Shown here piece by piece: positions 14,939 through 22,142 of a stretch of DNA of 26,146 bases (position 1 is its first letter; the number at the start of each line of letters is the position of its first letter). Both the position numbers and the translations under genes were made by a program. A model generated the notes under the pieces. It did no database searches, was not told where the DNA came from, and saw nothing but the letters and a program-made list of their open reading frames with translations. Source of the DNA: Candidatus Methylomirabilota bacterium (lineage in GTDB: Bacteria; Methylomirabilota; Methylomirabilia; Methylomirabilales; 2-02-FULL-66-22); assembly GCA_016208645.1 (NCBI GenBank), contig JACQXP010000040.1, positions 1 to 26,146 on the forward strand, read 5' to 3'.

Positions 14939-16192
14939 GGTGCCCATCTCCCACGACTCGAGGTACTTCCGCTGCTCCTCGGTCAGGGCGTCGATCTTGA
15001 CCCCCATGGACTCGAGCTTCAGCCGGGCGATCTCGGCGTCGATGGCGTGGGGCACCCGGTGGACCTTCTTCGCCAGTTTACCCCGCTGCTTCACCGCGTA
15101 CTCCGAGGCCAGGGCCTGGTTGGCGAACGACATATCCATGACGCTGGCGGGATGCCCCTCGGCCGCCGCCAGGTTGATGAGCCGCCCCTCGCCCAGGAGG
15201 CAGATGCGCCGCCCGTTCCGCAGCCGGTACTCCTCCACGTGATCGCGGATGGGCGCGTGGGCCACGGCCAGGGATTCCAGGGCCGGGATGTCGATCTCCA
15301 CGTTGAAGTGGCCGGCGTTGCACACCACGGCCCCGTCCGGCATCGCCTCGAAGTGCTCCTTCCGGATGATGTGGATGTTCCCCGTGACCGTGACGAAGAC
15401 CTCGCCCAGTCGGGCCGCGTCCAGCATGGGCAGGACCGTGTAGCCATCCATCACGGCCTCCAGGGCCTTCAGGGGATCCGTCTCCACCACGATGACGTTG
15501 GCCCCCATGCCGCGCGCCCGCATGGCCACGCCGCGCCCGCACCAGCCGTAGCCGCACACGACCAATCGCGTCCCGGCCAGGAGCAGGTTCGTGGCCCGGA
15601 GGATGCCGTCGATGGTGCTCTGTCCCGTGCCGTAGCGGTTGTCGAAGAAGTGCTTGGTGTTGGCGTCGTTGACCGCGATGATAGGGTACTTGAGGATGCC
15701 GTCCCTCTCCATGCTCTTCAGGCGGATGACCCCGGTGGTGGTCTCCTCGGTGCCCGCGATGACGCCCTCCGCCAGGTCCGGCCGCTCGCTGTGAATGATC
15801 CCGATGGTGTCGGCGCCGTCGTCCATGGTCAGGTTGGGCCGGAGATCCAGCGCCGCATGGATGTGGCGGTAGTAGGTGTCCTTGTCCTCCCCCTTGATGG
15901 CGAACACCGGGATGCCGAAGTCCTTCACCAGCGAGGCCGCCACGTCGTCCTGCGTGCTTAGCGGGTTGCTGGCGCACAGGCGGACCTCCGCCCCTCCGGC
16001 CTTGAGCGCCCGCATGAGGTTCGCCGTCTCGGAGGTCACGTGCAGGCAGGCGGAGACCCGGATCCCCCGCAGCGGTGTCTCCCGGGCGAATCGCTCCTCG
16101 ATGAGGCGCAGCACCGGCATGGCGTTCCGTGCCCACGCGATCCGGCGCACCCCCTTCTCTGCCAGGCCCAGGTCTTTCACGTCGTAGTCCAT
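14936..16192 (-). CDS. ahcY: Adenosylhomocysteinase (S-adenosylhomocysteine hydrolase)
   Basis: Predicted 418-residue NAD-dependent enzyme splitting S-adenosylhomocysteine into adenosine and homocysteine, completing the methyl cycle begun by MetK. Visible family blocks: VSACLHVTSETANLM, CASNPLSTQDDVAASLV, TMDDGADT, GTEETTTGVIRL, the NAD-binding VCGYGWCGRGVAMRARGMG, and VTVTGN followed by CNAGHFNVEID. Its length and the NPLSTQDD variant resemble the shorter SAHH type of thermophiles and archaea rather than the longer proteobacterial form. An S-inosylhomocysteine hydrolase, as in some archaea, cannot be excluded from sequence. ATG 16192 has AAGGAA upstream. It lies downstream of metK on the same strand, separated by array D and a hairpin. 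Confidence 0.93.
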   Translation of the reverse strand: MDYDVKDLGLAEKGVRRIAWARNAMPVLRLIEERFARETPLRGIRVSACLHVTSETANLMRALKAGGAEVRLCASNPLSTQDDVAASLVKDFGIPVFAIKGEDKDTYYRHIHAALDLRPNLTMDDGADTIGIIHSERPDLAEGVIAGTEETTTGVIRLKSMERDGILKYPIIAVNDANTKHFFDNRYGTGQSTIDGILRATNLLLAGTRLVVCGYGWCGRGVAMRARGMGANVIVVETDPLKALEAVMDGYTVLPMLDAARLGEVFVTVTGNIHIIRKEHFEAMPDGAVVCNAGHFNVEIDIPALESLAVAHAPIRDHVEEYRLRNGRRICLLGEGRLINLAAAEGHPASVMDMSFANQALASEYAVKQRGKLAKKVHRVPHAIDAEIARLKLESMGVKIDALTEEQRKYLESWEMGT

Positions 16193-16213
16193 GCCGCATT
16201 CCTTTCAGACAAA

Positions 16214-16249
16214 GGGCCAGGGGATCCCTCTTGCATCCTCCCCTGGCCC
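16214..16249 (-). terminator. Perfect 11-bp hairpin in the ahcY leader
   Basis: GGGCCAGGGGA (16249-16239 on the minus strand) pairs with TCCCCTGGCCC (16224-16214) with a 14-nt loop, followed by TTTGTCTG. It sits 21 nt before the ahcY ATG and after metK. It may terminate metK transcripts, attenuate ahcY, or stabilise the RNA; the T-run is weak. I could not match it to the SAH riboswitch consensus. Confidence 0.5.
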
Positions 16250-16264
16250 CCATCCTCGTCCTGC

Positions 16265-16351
16265 AATGAAAAACTGACAACCGACAATTTAAAACCGAAC
16301 AACCGTGTCCGGTTGTCCGTTGTCAGTTGTCGGTTTTGCATTGTCCATTTT
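16265..16351. repeat. Heptamer array D, palindromic (AACCGAC / CGGTTGT class)
   Basis: Left block in strict register: AATGAAA, AACTGAC, AACCGAC, AATTTAA, AACCGAA, CAACCGT (16265-16306). Right block: CGGTTGT, CCGTTGT, CAGTTGT, CGGTTTT, GCATTGT, CCATTTT (16310-16351). The two halves are near reverse complements meeting at a 4-nt centre TGTC, so the whole element can form a long imperfect hairpin. It starts within 10 nt of the metK stop and shares words with array C. Confidence 0.88.
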
Positions 16352-16359
16352 TTTCGACG

Positions 16360-17520
16360 TCAGGCTCCCAGCCGTCCCGCCTCCTTCTTCAGAAAGTCGG
16401 CCCGGTCGGTGCGTTCCCAGGTGAACTCCGGCTCGCTCCGGCCGAAGTGCCCGTAGGCCGCCGTCTTGCGGTAGATGGGCCGCCGGAGGTCCAGGGACTT
16501 GATGATCCCGGCCGGGGTCAACTCGAAGTGGCGGCGTGCCAGATCCTGCATCACCTCGTCGGGGACGCGACCGGACTGCTTGCTGTCCACCATGACCGAC
16601 ACCGGCTCCGCCACGCCGATGGCGTAGGCCAGCTGCACCTCGCACTTGTCGCAGAGACCCGCCGCCACCAGATTCTTGGCGATGTAGCGGGCCATGTAGG
16701 AGGCCGAGCGGTCCACCTTGGTCGGATCCTTGCCCGAGTAGCAGCCGCCGCCGTGGCTCCCCACGCCCCCGTAGGTATCCACGATGATCTTGCGCCCGGT
16801 GAGGCCGGTGTCCCCGTGCGGGCCCCCGATCACGAAGCGGCCCGTCGGGTTGATGTGGTACGTGATCCGCTCCGGATCCAGCAGCTCCTGCGGAATCACG
16901 GGGAGGATGACCGCCTCGATGATGTCCTCGCGGATCTGCTTCAGGCTGACGTCGGGGCTGTGCTGGGCCGAGACCACCACCGTGTCCACGCGGGTCGGCT
17001 TGCCGTCCGTGTACTCCACGGTGACCTGCGACTTCCCGTCGGGTCGGAGGTACTCCAGGATCTCCTTGCGCCGGACCTCGGTGAGGCGCAGGCACAGCTT
17101 GTGGGCCAGCATGATGGGCATGGGCATCAGCTCGGCCGTCTCCGTGGTGGCGTAGCCGAACATGATGCCCTGATCCCCCGCCCCCTGGATGTCCACCCCC
17201 AGCGCGATGTCCGAGGACTGCTCCTGGATGGCGGTGATCACCGCGCAGGTCTCGAAGTCGAACCCGTACTTCGCCCGCGTGTAGCCCACGTCCCGGATGA
17301 CTTCCCGCGCCACCTTGGGGATGTCCACGTAGCAGCGGGTGGTGATCTCCCCCGCGATGAAGGCCAGGCCGGTGGTCACCAGCGTCTCGCAGGCCACGCG
17401 CCCGTAGGGATCCTGGCTGTACACGGCATCCAGGACGGCATCCGAGATCTGGTCGGCGATCTTGTCGGGGTGGCCCTCGGTGACCGATTCCGATGTGAAC
17501 AGATATTGTCTGGATGGCAC
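16360..17520 (-). CDS. metK: S-adenosylmethionine synthetase
   Basis: Predicted 386-residue enzyme making S-adenosylmethionine from methionine and ATP. It opens with FTSESVTEGHPDKIADQISD, carries GAGDQGIMFGYA (113-124) and the phosphate-binding loop at 257-265, read here as GGGCYSGKD where most MetK proteins have GGGAFSGKD; the catalytic Lys and Asp are kept. The rest (PTKVDRSASYMARYIAKN, HFGR near the end) is standard and full length. ATG 17520 has GGGAGG about 14 nt upstream. The gene has its own promoter inside the end of ptsI, and a roughly 63-nt leader too short for a known SAM riboswitch. Confidence 0.97.
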   Translation of the reverse strand: MPSRQYLFTSESVTEGHPDKIADQISDAVLDAVYSQDPYGRVACETLVTTGLAFIAGEITTRCYVDIPKVAREVIRDVGYTRAKYGFDFETCAVITAIQEQSSDIALGVDIQGAGDQGIMFGYATTETAELMPMPIMLAHKLCLRLTEVRRKEILEYLRPDGKSQVTVEYTDGKPTRVDTVVVSAQHSPDVSLKQIREDIIEAVILPVIPQELLDPERITYHINPTGRFVIGGPHGDTGLTGRKIIVDTYGGVGSHGGGCYSGKDPTKVDRSASYMARYIAKNLVAAGLCDKCEVQLAYAIGVAEPVSVMVDSKQSGRVPDEVMQDLARRHFELTPAGIIKSLDLRRPIYRKTAAYGHFGRSEPEFTWERTDRADFLKKEAGRLGA

Positions 17521-17589
17521 GATTCCGTCCTCCCGCTCAGAGGGTCTCCACAGCGATTCCGTTCCGGGTTCCCGTCGAAAAGCGGCGAG

Positions 17590-17617
17590 ACTCTAACACA
17601 GGGCGACCGAATGTCAA
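17590..17617 (-). promoter_or_regulatory. Sigma70-type promoter of metK, overlapping the ptsI stop codon
   Basis: Minus strand: exact TTGACA (17617-17612), 16-nt spacer, TAGAGT (17595-17590). The TGA inside TTGACA is the stop codon of ptsI, so metK can be transcribed independently of the glycosyltransferase-ptsI run. Predicted start near 17583. Confidence 0.7.
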
Positions 17618-19407
17618 GGAAAACCCGGCCGTCCCTCGACCCCGGGCACCCCGTCACCGGCAAAGTACTCGGGGAAGCGGGCGCGCATCTCCAGCAGGAG
17701 CAGCCCCTCCACTTCCTGGGCCGTGGCGCAGCCGAACAGGCGCTGGGCCACGTCGGCCGCCTGCCCGTAGGTGACGGACCGGATGATCCGCTTCATCAAG
17801 GGGATGGCCCCCGGGGTCATGGACAGCTCGTCGAACCCCAGCCCCACCAGCAGCAGGCCGTGCAGCGGATCGCTGGCCATCTCCCCGCACATGGAGATCC
17901 AGATCCCCTCGTTGTGCGCCGCGCTGACCACCCCCCGGAGCATCCGCAGGACCGCGGGGTGCAGCGGCTCGTACAGGTAGGCCACCTGCTCGTTGATCCG
18001 GTCGATGGCCAGGGCATACTGGATCAGGTCGTTGGTCCCCACGCTGAAGAAGTCCACCTCCCGCGCCAGGAGATCGGCGATCACGGCCGCCGAGGGGGTC
18101 TCGATCATGGCCCCCACCTGGATCTCGGGGTCGAAGGCGACCCCCTGGCGCTGGAGCTCGGCCATGACATCTTCCAGGATGGCGTTGGCCGCGCGCAGCT
18201 CCGCCACGCCCGAGATCATGGGGTACATGATCCGGAGCGACCCGAAGGCGCTGGCCCGCAGGAGGGCCCGGAGCTGCGTCCGGAAGATGTCCGGCCGGTG
18301 CAGGCACAGGCGGATGGCCCGCAGCCCGAGCGACGGATTCTCCTCGGCCGCCAGCTGGATGGCCGAGGCCAGCTTGTCCCCGCCGAAGTCCAGCGTCCGG
18401 ATGACGGTCGGCCGGGGATGCATCTCGGCCGCCACCGCGCGGTAGACGGCGAAATGCTCTTCCTCGCCCGGCAGGTCCGGCCGGTTCAGGTAGAGGAACT
18501 CGGTGCGGTACAGGCCGACCCCTTCCGCCCCGTGGGCCTGGACGGCCGGGAGCTCCTCGGGAAACTCGATGTTGGCGGTGACCCGCACCCGGTAGCCATC
18601 CTGCGTCTCGGCCGGCAGCGCGCCCAGCTTGTGCAGGGCGCGGCCCGCGTATTCGAGCTGCTGCTTGCGGGCATGGGAGCGGGCCAGGGTCTCCCGGTCC
18701 GGGTCCAGGATCACCAGGCCCTCGGTCCCGTCCAGGATCACCGTCTCGTGGTTCACGACGTGAGCGCAGATCTCCTCCACCCCGACCACCGCCGGGATCT
18801 CCAGCGACCGCGCCATGATGGCGCTGTGGGAGGTGCGACCGCCCGTCTCCGTGACCAGCCCCAGGACCGCGTCGCGATGCAGCTGGGCCGTGTCCGACGG
18901 GCTCAGGTCGTGGGCGAAGACGATGGCCTCCCCGCGCATCCCCTCCACGTGGACGCTCCCGCGCTGGCCCAGGAGGTTGCGCAGCACCCGGTCCCCCACG
19001 TCGTCCACGTCCGTGCGCCGCTCCCGAAGGTACCCATCCTCCACGCGCGAGAAGGCCTGCCGGACCGGCTCCAGCACCTCCTGGAGGGCGTACTCCGCAT
19101 TCACGCCCTGGGCCTGGATGGCGGCGCTGGCCTGCTCCACCAGCCAGCGATCCTCCAGGATCAAGAGGTGCGCGTCGAAGATCCGGGCATACTGCGGCCC
19201 GACCTCCTTGGCGATGCGCTCCTGGATTTCCAGGAGCTGGCGCCGCGAGGCCTCCAGCGCCTGGCGCAGGCGGGAGATCTCCAGGGGCAACCGCGCCGGG
19301 TCCACCGGCTCGCGTTTGATCCGGGGGCGCCGCACCTCGACGACCAGGGCCTTGCCCACGGCGATTCCCGGGGAGACCCCGATGCCGCGAAAGACCTGTG
19401 GCCTCAT
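17614..19407 (-). CDS. ptsI: Phosphoenolpyruvate-protein phosphotransferase (Enzyme I)
   Basis: Predicted 597-residue Enzyme I, which takes phosphate from PEP and passes it to HPr. It starts FRGIGVSPGIAVGKA and has the active-site loop TETGGRTSHSAIMARS with His194. The C-terminal PEP-binding TIM barrel shows GLYRTEFLY, FGGDKL, RAIRLCL, PMISGV, GAMIETPSA, DFFSVGTNDLIQYALAIDR and the catalytic Cys in SMCGEMASDP. Complete and of normal length. ATG 19407 overlaps the kdsC stop as ATGA. No HPr gene or sugar permease lies next to it, so a regulatory phosphorelay rather than sugar uptake is plausible, but that is inference. Confidence 0.96.
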   Translation of the reverse strand: MRPQVFRGIGVSPGIAVGKALVVEVRRPRIKREPVDPARLPLEISRLRQALEASRRQLLEIQERIAKEVGPQYARIFDAHLLILEDRWLVEQASAAIQAQGVNAEYALQEVLEPVRQAFSRVEDGYLRERRTDVDDVGDRVLRNLLGQRGSVHVEGMRGEAIVFAHDLSPSDTAQLHRDAVLGLVTETGGRTSHSAIMARSLEIPAVVGVEEICAHVVNHETVILDGTEGLVILDPDRETLARSHARKQQLEYAGRALHKLGALPAETQDGYRVRVTANIEFPEELPAVQAHGAEGVGLYRTEFLYLNRPDLPGEEEHFAVYRAVAAEMHPRPTVIRTLDFGGDKLASAIQLAAEENPSLGLRAIRLCLHRPDIFRTQLRALLRASAFGSLRIMYPMISGVAELRAANAILEDVMAELQRQGVAFDPEIQVGAMIETPSAAVIADLLAREVDFFSVGTNDLIQYALAIDRINEQVAYLYEPLHPAVLRMLRGVVSAAHNEGIWISMCGEMASDPLHGLLLVGLGFDELSMTPGAIPLMKRIIRSVTYGQAADVAQRLFGCATAQEVEGLLLLEMRARFPEYFAGDGVPGVEGRPGFP

Positions 19408-19955
19408 CGCTGGTACCGCTCCATCACCGCCGGCCAGTGGGCCTGGGCCTTCAACAGGAGCTCGATGGCCTCGCGGACCGCTCCCTGTCCTCCCGGGCGG
19501 GACGTCACGTACTGGGCCGCGGCGCGGATCTCCTCCACGGCGTCGGGCACGGTGATGGCCAGGCCGGCCCGCCGGAGCAGGGGCAGGTCCACCAGATCAT
19601 CTCCCATGCACGCCACCTGCGACGCCGTGAGGCCCCTCCTGGCCAGGAGGTCCTGGAAGACGGACAACTTGTCCAGGGCCTTCTGGTGGACCTCCAGGAT
19701 GCCGAGCTCCCGGGCCCGCTGGGCGACGGCCTCGGATTCCCGCCCGGTGATGAGGGCCAGGGACAGGCCGAAGCGAAGGGCCAGCCTGATCCCGTGCCCG
19801 TCCAGGATGTGAAACGCGGTGAACTCGTGTCCGCCCGGCCCATAGACCAGCCGGCCATCGGTCAGGATGCCGTCCACATCCAGGACCAGGAGCTTGATCG
19901 CCTTTGCCCGGCGCAGGACGCCCCGCGGGACGGGGCCGGCCTGGGGGACGGGCAT
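19404..19955 (-). CDS. kdsC: 3-deoxy-D-manno-octulosonate 8-phosphate phosphatase (HAD family)
   Basis: Predicted 183-residue cytosolic phosphatase that releases Kdo from Kdo-8-phosphate for LPS inner core. HAD motifs: LLVLDVDGILTDG with the nucleophile Asp at about residue 26, FHILDGHGIRLA, the ITGRES motif at 69-74, the Lys of HQKALDK, and MGDDLVDLPLL at 117-127. This pattern (DVDG-LTDG plus GDD-x-D) is typical of KdsC/YrbI. ATG 19955 gives a normal-length protein; the frame extends to 20168, with other ATGs at 20000 and 20003, and the ribosome sites do not settle the choice. It is coupled to ptsI by a 4-nt overlap and downstream of an LPS-type glycosyltransferase. Confidence 0.92.
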   Translation of the reverse strand: MPVPQAGPVPRGVLRRAKAIKLLVLDVDGILTDGRLVYGPGGHEFTAFHILDGHGIRLALRFGLSLALITGRESEAVAQRARELGILEVHQKALDKLSVFQDLLARRGLTASQVACMGDDLVDLPLLRRAGLAITVPDAVEEIRAAAQYVTSRPGGQGAVREAIELLLKAQAHWPAVMERYQR

Positions 19956-20064
19956 CTTCCGTCGGCGCGGCACCCCGCGCTCGGGTTGACGCCCTCCCAT
20001 CATTCCATACCCGCCCACCGGAGGTCGGGGACGTGGACCATGCGTCCACATCTTCCTCCCGGTT

Positions 20065-21210
20065 TCATGATGCCAGCCCGGCGCGGTCGAAAACGTCGCG
20101 GTAGAACCTGAGCAACCCTTGGATCTGCTTGTCCACGGCGAACACGCGCTCGGCCTTCTCGCGAGCATGCCTGCCCAGGCGATCCAGGGCGGCTGGATCC
20201 AGGTCCAGAAACCAGCCGATGGCCTCCGCCACGCCCTCGACGTCCCCGGACTCCACCAGCCGGCCGTTCAGGCCGTCATCCACGTTCTCCACCAGGCCGG
20301 CGTAGTTGGAGCTAATCAGGGGCTTTCCCATGGCCATCAGCTCTCGGGCGGCGAACGAAATCGCCTCGATGGACTCGCTCAGGATGAAACCTACATCGAT
20401 CACGGAGAGGTACCCGCGGGGATCCGGTTCGTGGCGAACGTAGAGGACGTTCTGGAGCCCGAGCCTGCGGGCCAGGCGCTGGCACTCCTGAATCTCGTGC
20501 TCCTTGCCCTTCAGCAGGATCTTGAACGGTCGCGCGCCTCGTTGAAGTTCCAGCGCAGCGGCCCTGAGGAACAGATCGGTGGGCTTGTGCCAGCCCATCC
20601 CGGCATGGCTGCCGAAGACGAAATCCGCCGGTACGAGCCCCAGCTTGCCGAGGTAGGCGGGATCTTTGGGGACCGGCTGCCAGAACCCTACGTCCACCCC
20701 CACGGGCACCACCCGGGAGCGGGGCGGCCGGAGGAAGCCCTCGGCCCAGGAGATGTTTCTCGCGCTGTGTCCGACGTAGATATGCCCGTCCACCATCCGC
20801 TGATAGGACCAGCGGTTGTAGAAGTTATTGGGGATGCAGCGGACCGCAAGGTGGGCACGCACCGAGGGAAGCCGGCGACCGTAGAACCTCTTCCAGAGGA
20901 CGACGATGGCCTGATCCCGGGAGCCGTTCACGTGGACGAGGTCGGGCCCCCATTCGCAATAGATCCGCTCGAAGCGGCGCACGGCGCCGATCATCTGTGG
21001 GATCTCCTTCAGGTTGCCGGGGAAATCGCAGGCAAAGGTGGGCACGCCGAAAGTGCGGCCTGTGGCCCACACCGCGGAGCCCTCGGGCGCCGCCACGCCG
21101 AACTCGAATTCCTTGCGCAGGTCGCTCTCCAGGATCGTCCTGACGTAGCGCGTGTGCCCACCACCCCCGTCCTGCTGAGGATGAAAGTTCGTGAGTAGGA
21201 TTCTCTTCAT
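20065..21210 (-). CDS. Glycosyltransferase family 4 (GT-B) protein
   Basis: Predicted 381-residue GT-B glycosyltransferase. The N-terminal half opens MKRILLTNFHPQQDGGGGHTRYVRTIL, with the Gly-rich loop of acceptor-side GT4 domains, and has DLVHVNGSRDQA. The C-terminal half shows VVPVGVDVGFWQP, FGSHAGMGWHKPTDLFLRA, and the nucleotide-sugar site region with SESIEAISFAARELMAMGKPLISS followed by GLVENVDDGLNGRLVESGD. Donor and acceptor are unknown; neighbours kdsD, kdsC and GT9 enzymes point to LPS or another surface glycan. ATG 21210 is used, with GGGGAC upstream. A 74-nt gap containing only a weak CGAGA/TCTCG dyad separates it from kdsD. Confidence 0.87.
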   Translation of the reverse strand: MKRILLTNFHPQQDGGGGHTRYVRTILESDLRKEFEFGVAAPEGSAVWATGRTFGVPTFACDFPGNLKEIPQMIGAVRRFERIYCEWGPDLVHVNGSRDQAIVVLWKRFYGRRLPSVRAHLAVRCIPNNFYNRWSYQRMVDGHIYVGHSARNISWAEGFLRPPRSRVVPVGVDVGFWQPVPKDPAYLGKLGLVPADFVFGSHAGMGWHKPTDLFLRAAALELQRGARPFKILLKGKEHEIQECQRLARRLGLQNVLYVRHEPDPRGYLSVIDVGFILSESIEAISFAARELMAMGKPLISSNYAGLVENVDDGLNGRLVESGDVEGVAEAIGWFLDLDPAALDRLGRHAREKAERVFAVDKQIQGLLRFYRDVFDRAGLAS

Positions 21211-21284
21211 TACTCGTCCCCAGGAGACTCCACGATAATCGAGAAACTCAGCTCTCTCGGCCCCCAGCCCACCTACTCCCCTGC

Positions 21285-22142
21285 TTAGACGACGCCCGCC
21301 CGCAGCAGGTCGTGCAGATGGACGACCCCCTCGACCCGATCCGCCGAATCCACGATCAGGAGCGAGGTGATGGCGTGCTGCTCCATCACCTGGACCGCCT
21401 TGGCCGCCAGCTCGCTCTTGCCGATGCACTTGGGCCGGCGGGTCATGACCGCGTGGACCGGACGCTCCAAGAGGTCCGGCCACCGCTGCAGGGCCCGGCG
21501 GAGATCCCCGTCCGTGATGATCCCGGTGAGGCGCCCCCCGGCGTCGGTCACGGCCGCCATCCCCAGTCGCTTCCCGCTGATGACCGGGATCGCCTGGCGC
21601 ATGGTCCGGTCCTGGCTCACGCGGGGCACCTCGTCCAGGGCCACGGCCAGGGCGTCGCCCATGGCGAGCGCGGCCGTCGTGCTGGCCGTCGGGGCCAGGT
21701 TCATGGGGCAGGCCTCCTCCGCCACCCCCGCATCCAGGACCACGTCGCTCTCCCGGGCCAGGGTGGACTGGGGATTCCCCACCAGGGAGATCAGCCCCAC
21801 GTCCAGCCGCTTGAAGGCCGGCAGGAGCTGGATCAGCTCCTCCGTCTCCCCGCTGTTGGAGACGGCCACCACCACATCGCCCCGGACCACCATCCCCAGG
21901 TCGCCATGCACGCCCTCGGCCGGATGGAGGAACAGCGCCGGGCTCCCCGTGCTGGCCAGCGTCGCCGCAATCTTCCGGGCGATGAAGCCGGACTTCCCCA
22001 TGCCCGTGAGGACGACGCGTCCCCGGCAGGCCTGGAGCACGTCCAGTGCCCGGACGAAGGACTGGTCCAGCCGTTCACCCAGCGCCCGGATCGCCTCGGC
22101 CTCGATTCGCAGCACGCGCCGTGCGCTCTCCAGGCTCACCAT
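21285..22142 (-). CDS. kdsD: Arabinose-5-phosphate isomerase KdsD with an internal deletion
   Basis: A 285-residue SIS-CBS protein; the family norm is about 320-330. KdsD converts ribulose-5-phosphate to arabinose-5-phosphate, the first Kdo precursor. The SIS domain is well kept: TGMGKSGFIARK with Lys50, VSNSGETEEL with Glu99, and AEEACPMNLAPTASTTAALAMGDALAVAL with Glu143. At Leu169 it jumps directly to DEVPRV, which in E. coli KdsD lies about 36 residues later; the missing piece holds the GFxxEDFxxxHPGGxLGRxLL segment, including His193, reported as important for catalysis. The two CBS motifs then continue normally to HLHDLLRAGVV. No frameshift or stop is present. It overlaps the GT9 gene by 7 nt. 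Activity is doubtful; an assembly error is possible. Confidence 0.9.
   Translation of the reverse strand: MVSLESARRVLRIEAEAIRALGERLDQSFVRALDVLQACRGRVVLTGMGKSGFIARKIAATLASTGSPALFLHPAEGVHGDLGMVVRGDVVVAVSNSGETEELIQLLPAFKRLDVGLISLVGNPQSTLARESDVVLDAGVAEEACPMNLAPTASTTAALAMGDALAVALDEVPRVSQDRTMRQAIPVISGKRLGMAAVTDAGGRLTGIITDGDLRRALQRWPDLLERPVHAVMTRRPKCIGKSELAAKAVQVMEQHAITSLLIVDSADRVEGVVHLHDLLRAGVV

Noticed and set aside
16193..16260. SAH riboswitch ahead of ahcY
   Set aside because: There is a GAGGA-containing stretch and a strong hairpin, but the conserved GCUGCAACG-like core and pseudoknot partners are not visible.
17521..17589. SAM riboswitch ahead of metK
   Set aside because: The predicted leader is only about 63 nt and lacks the SAM-I or SAM-II conserved segments.
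16327..19812. Very long plus-strand open frame (1161 codons) opposite metK and ptsI
   Set aside because: It is the antisense shadow of two unmistakable genes in GC-rich DNA, rich in Arg, His, Gly and Asp, with no domain or ribosome site.
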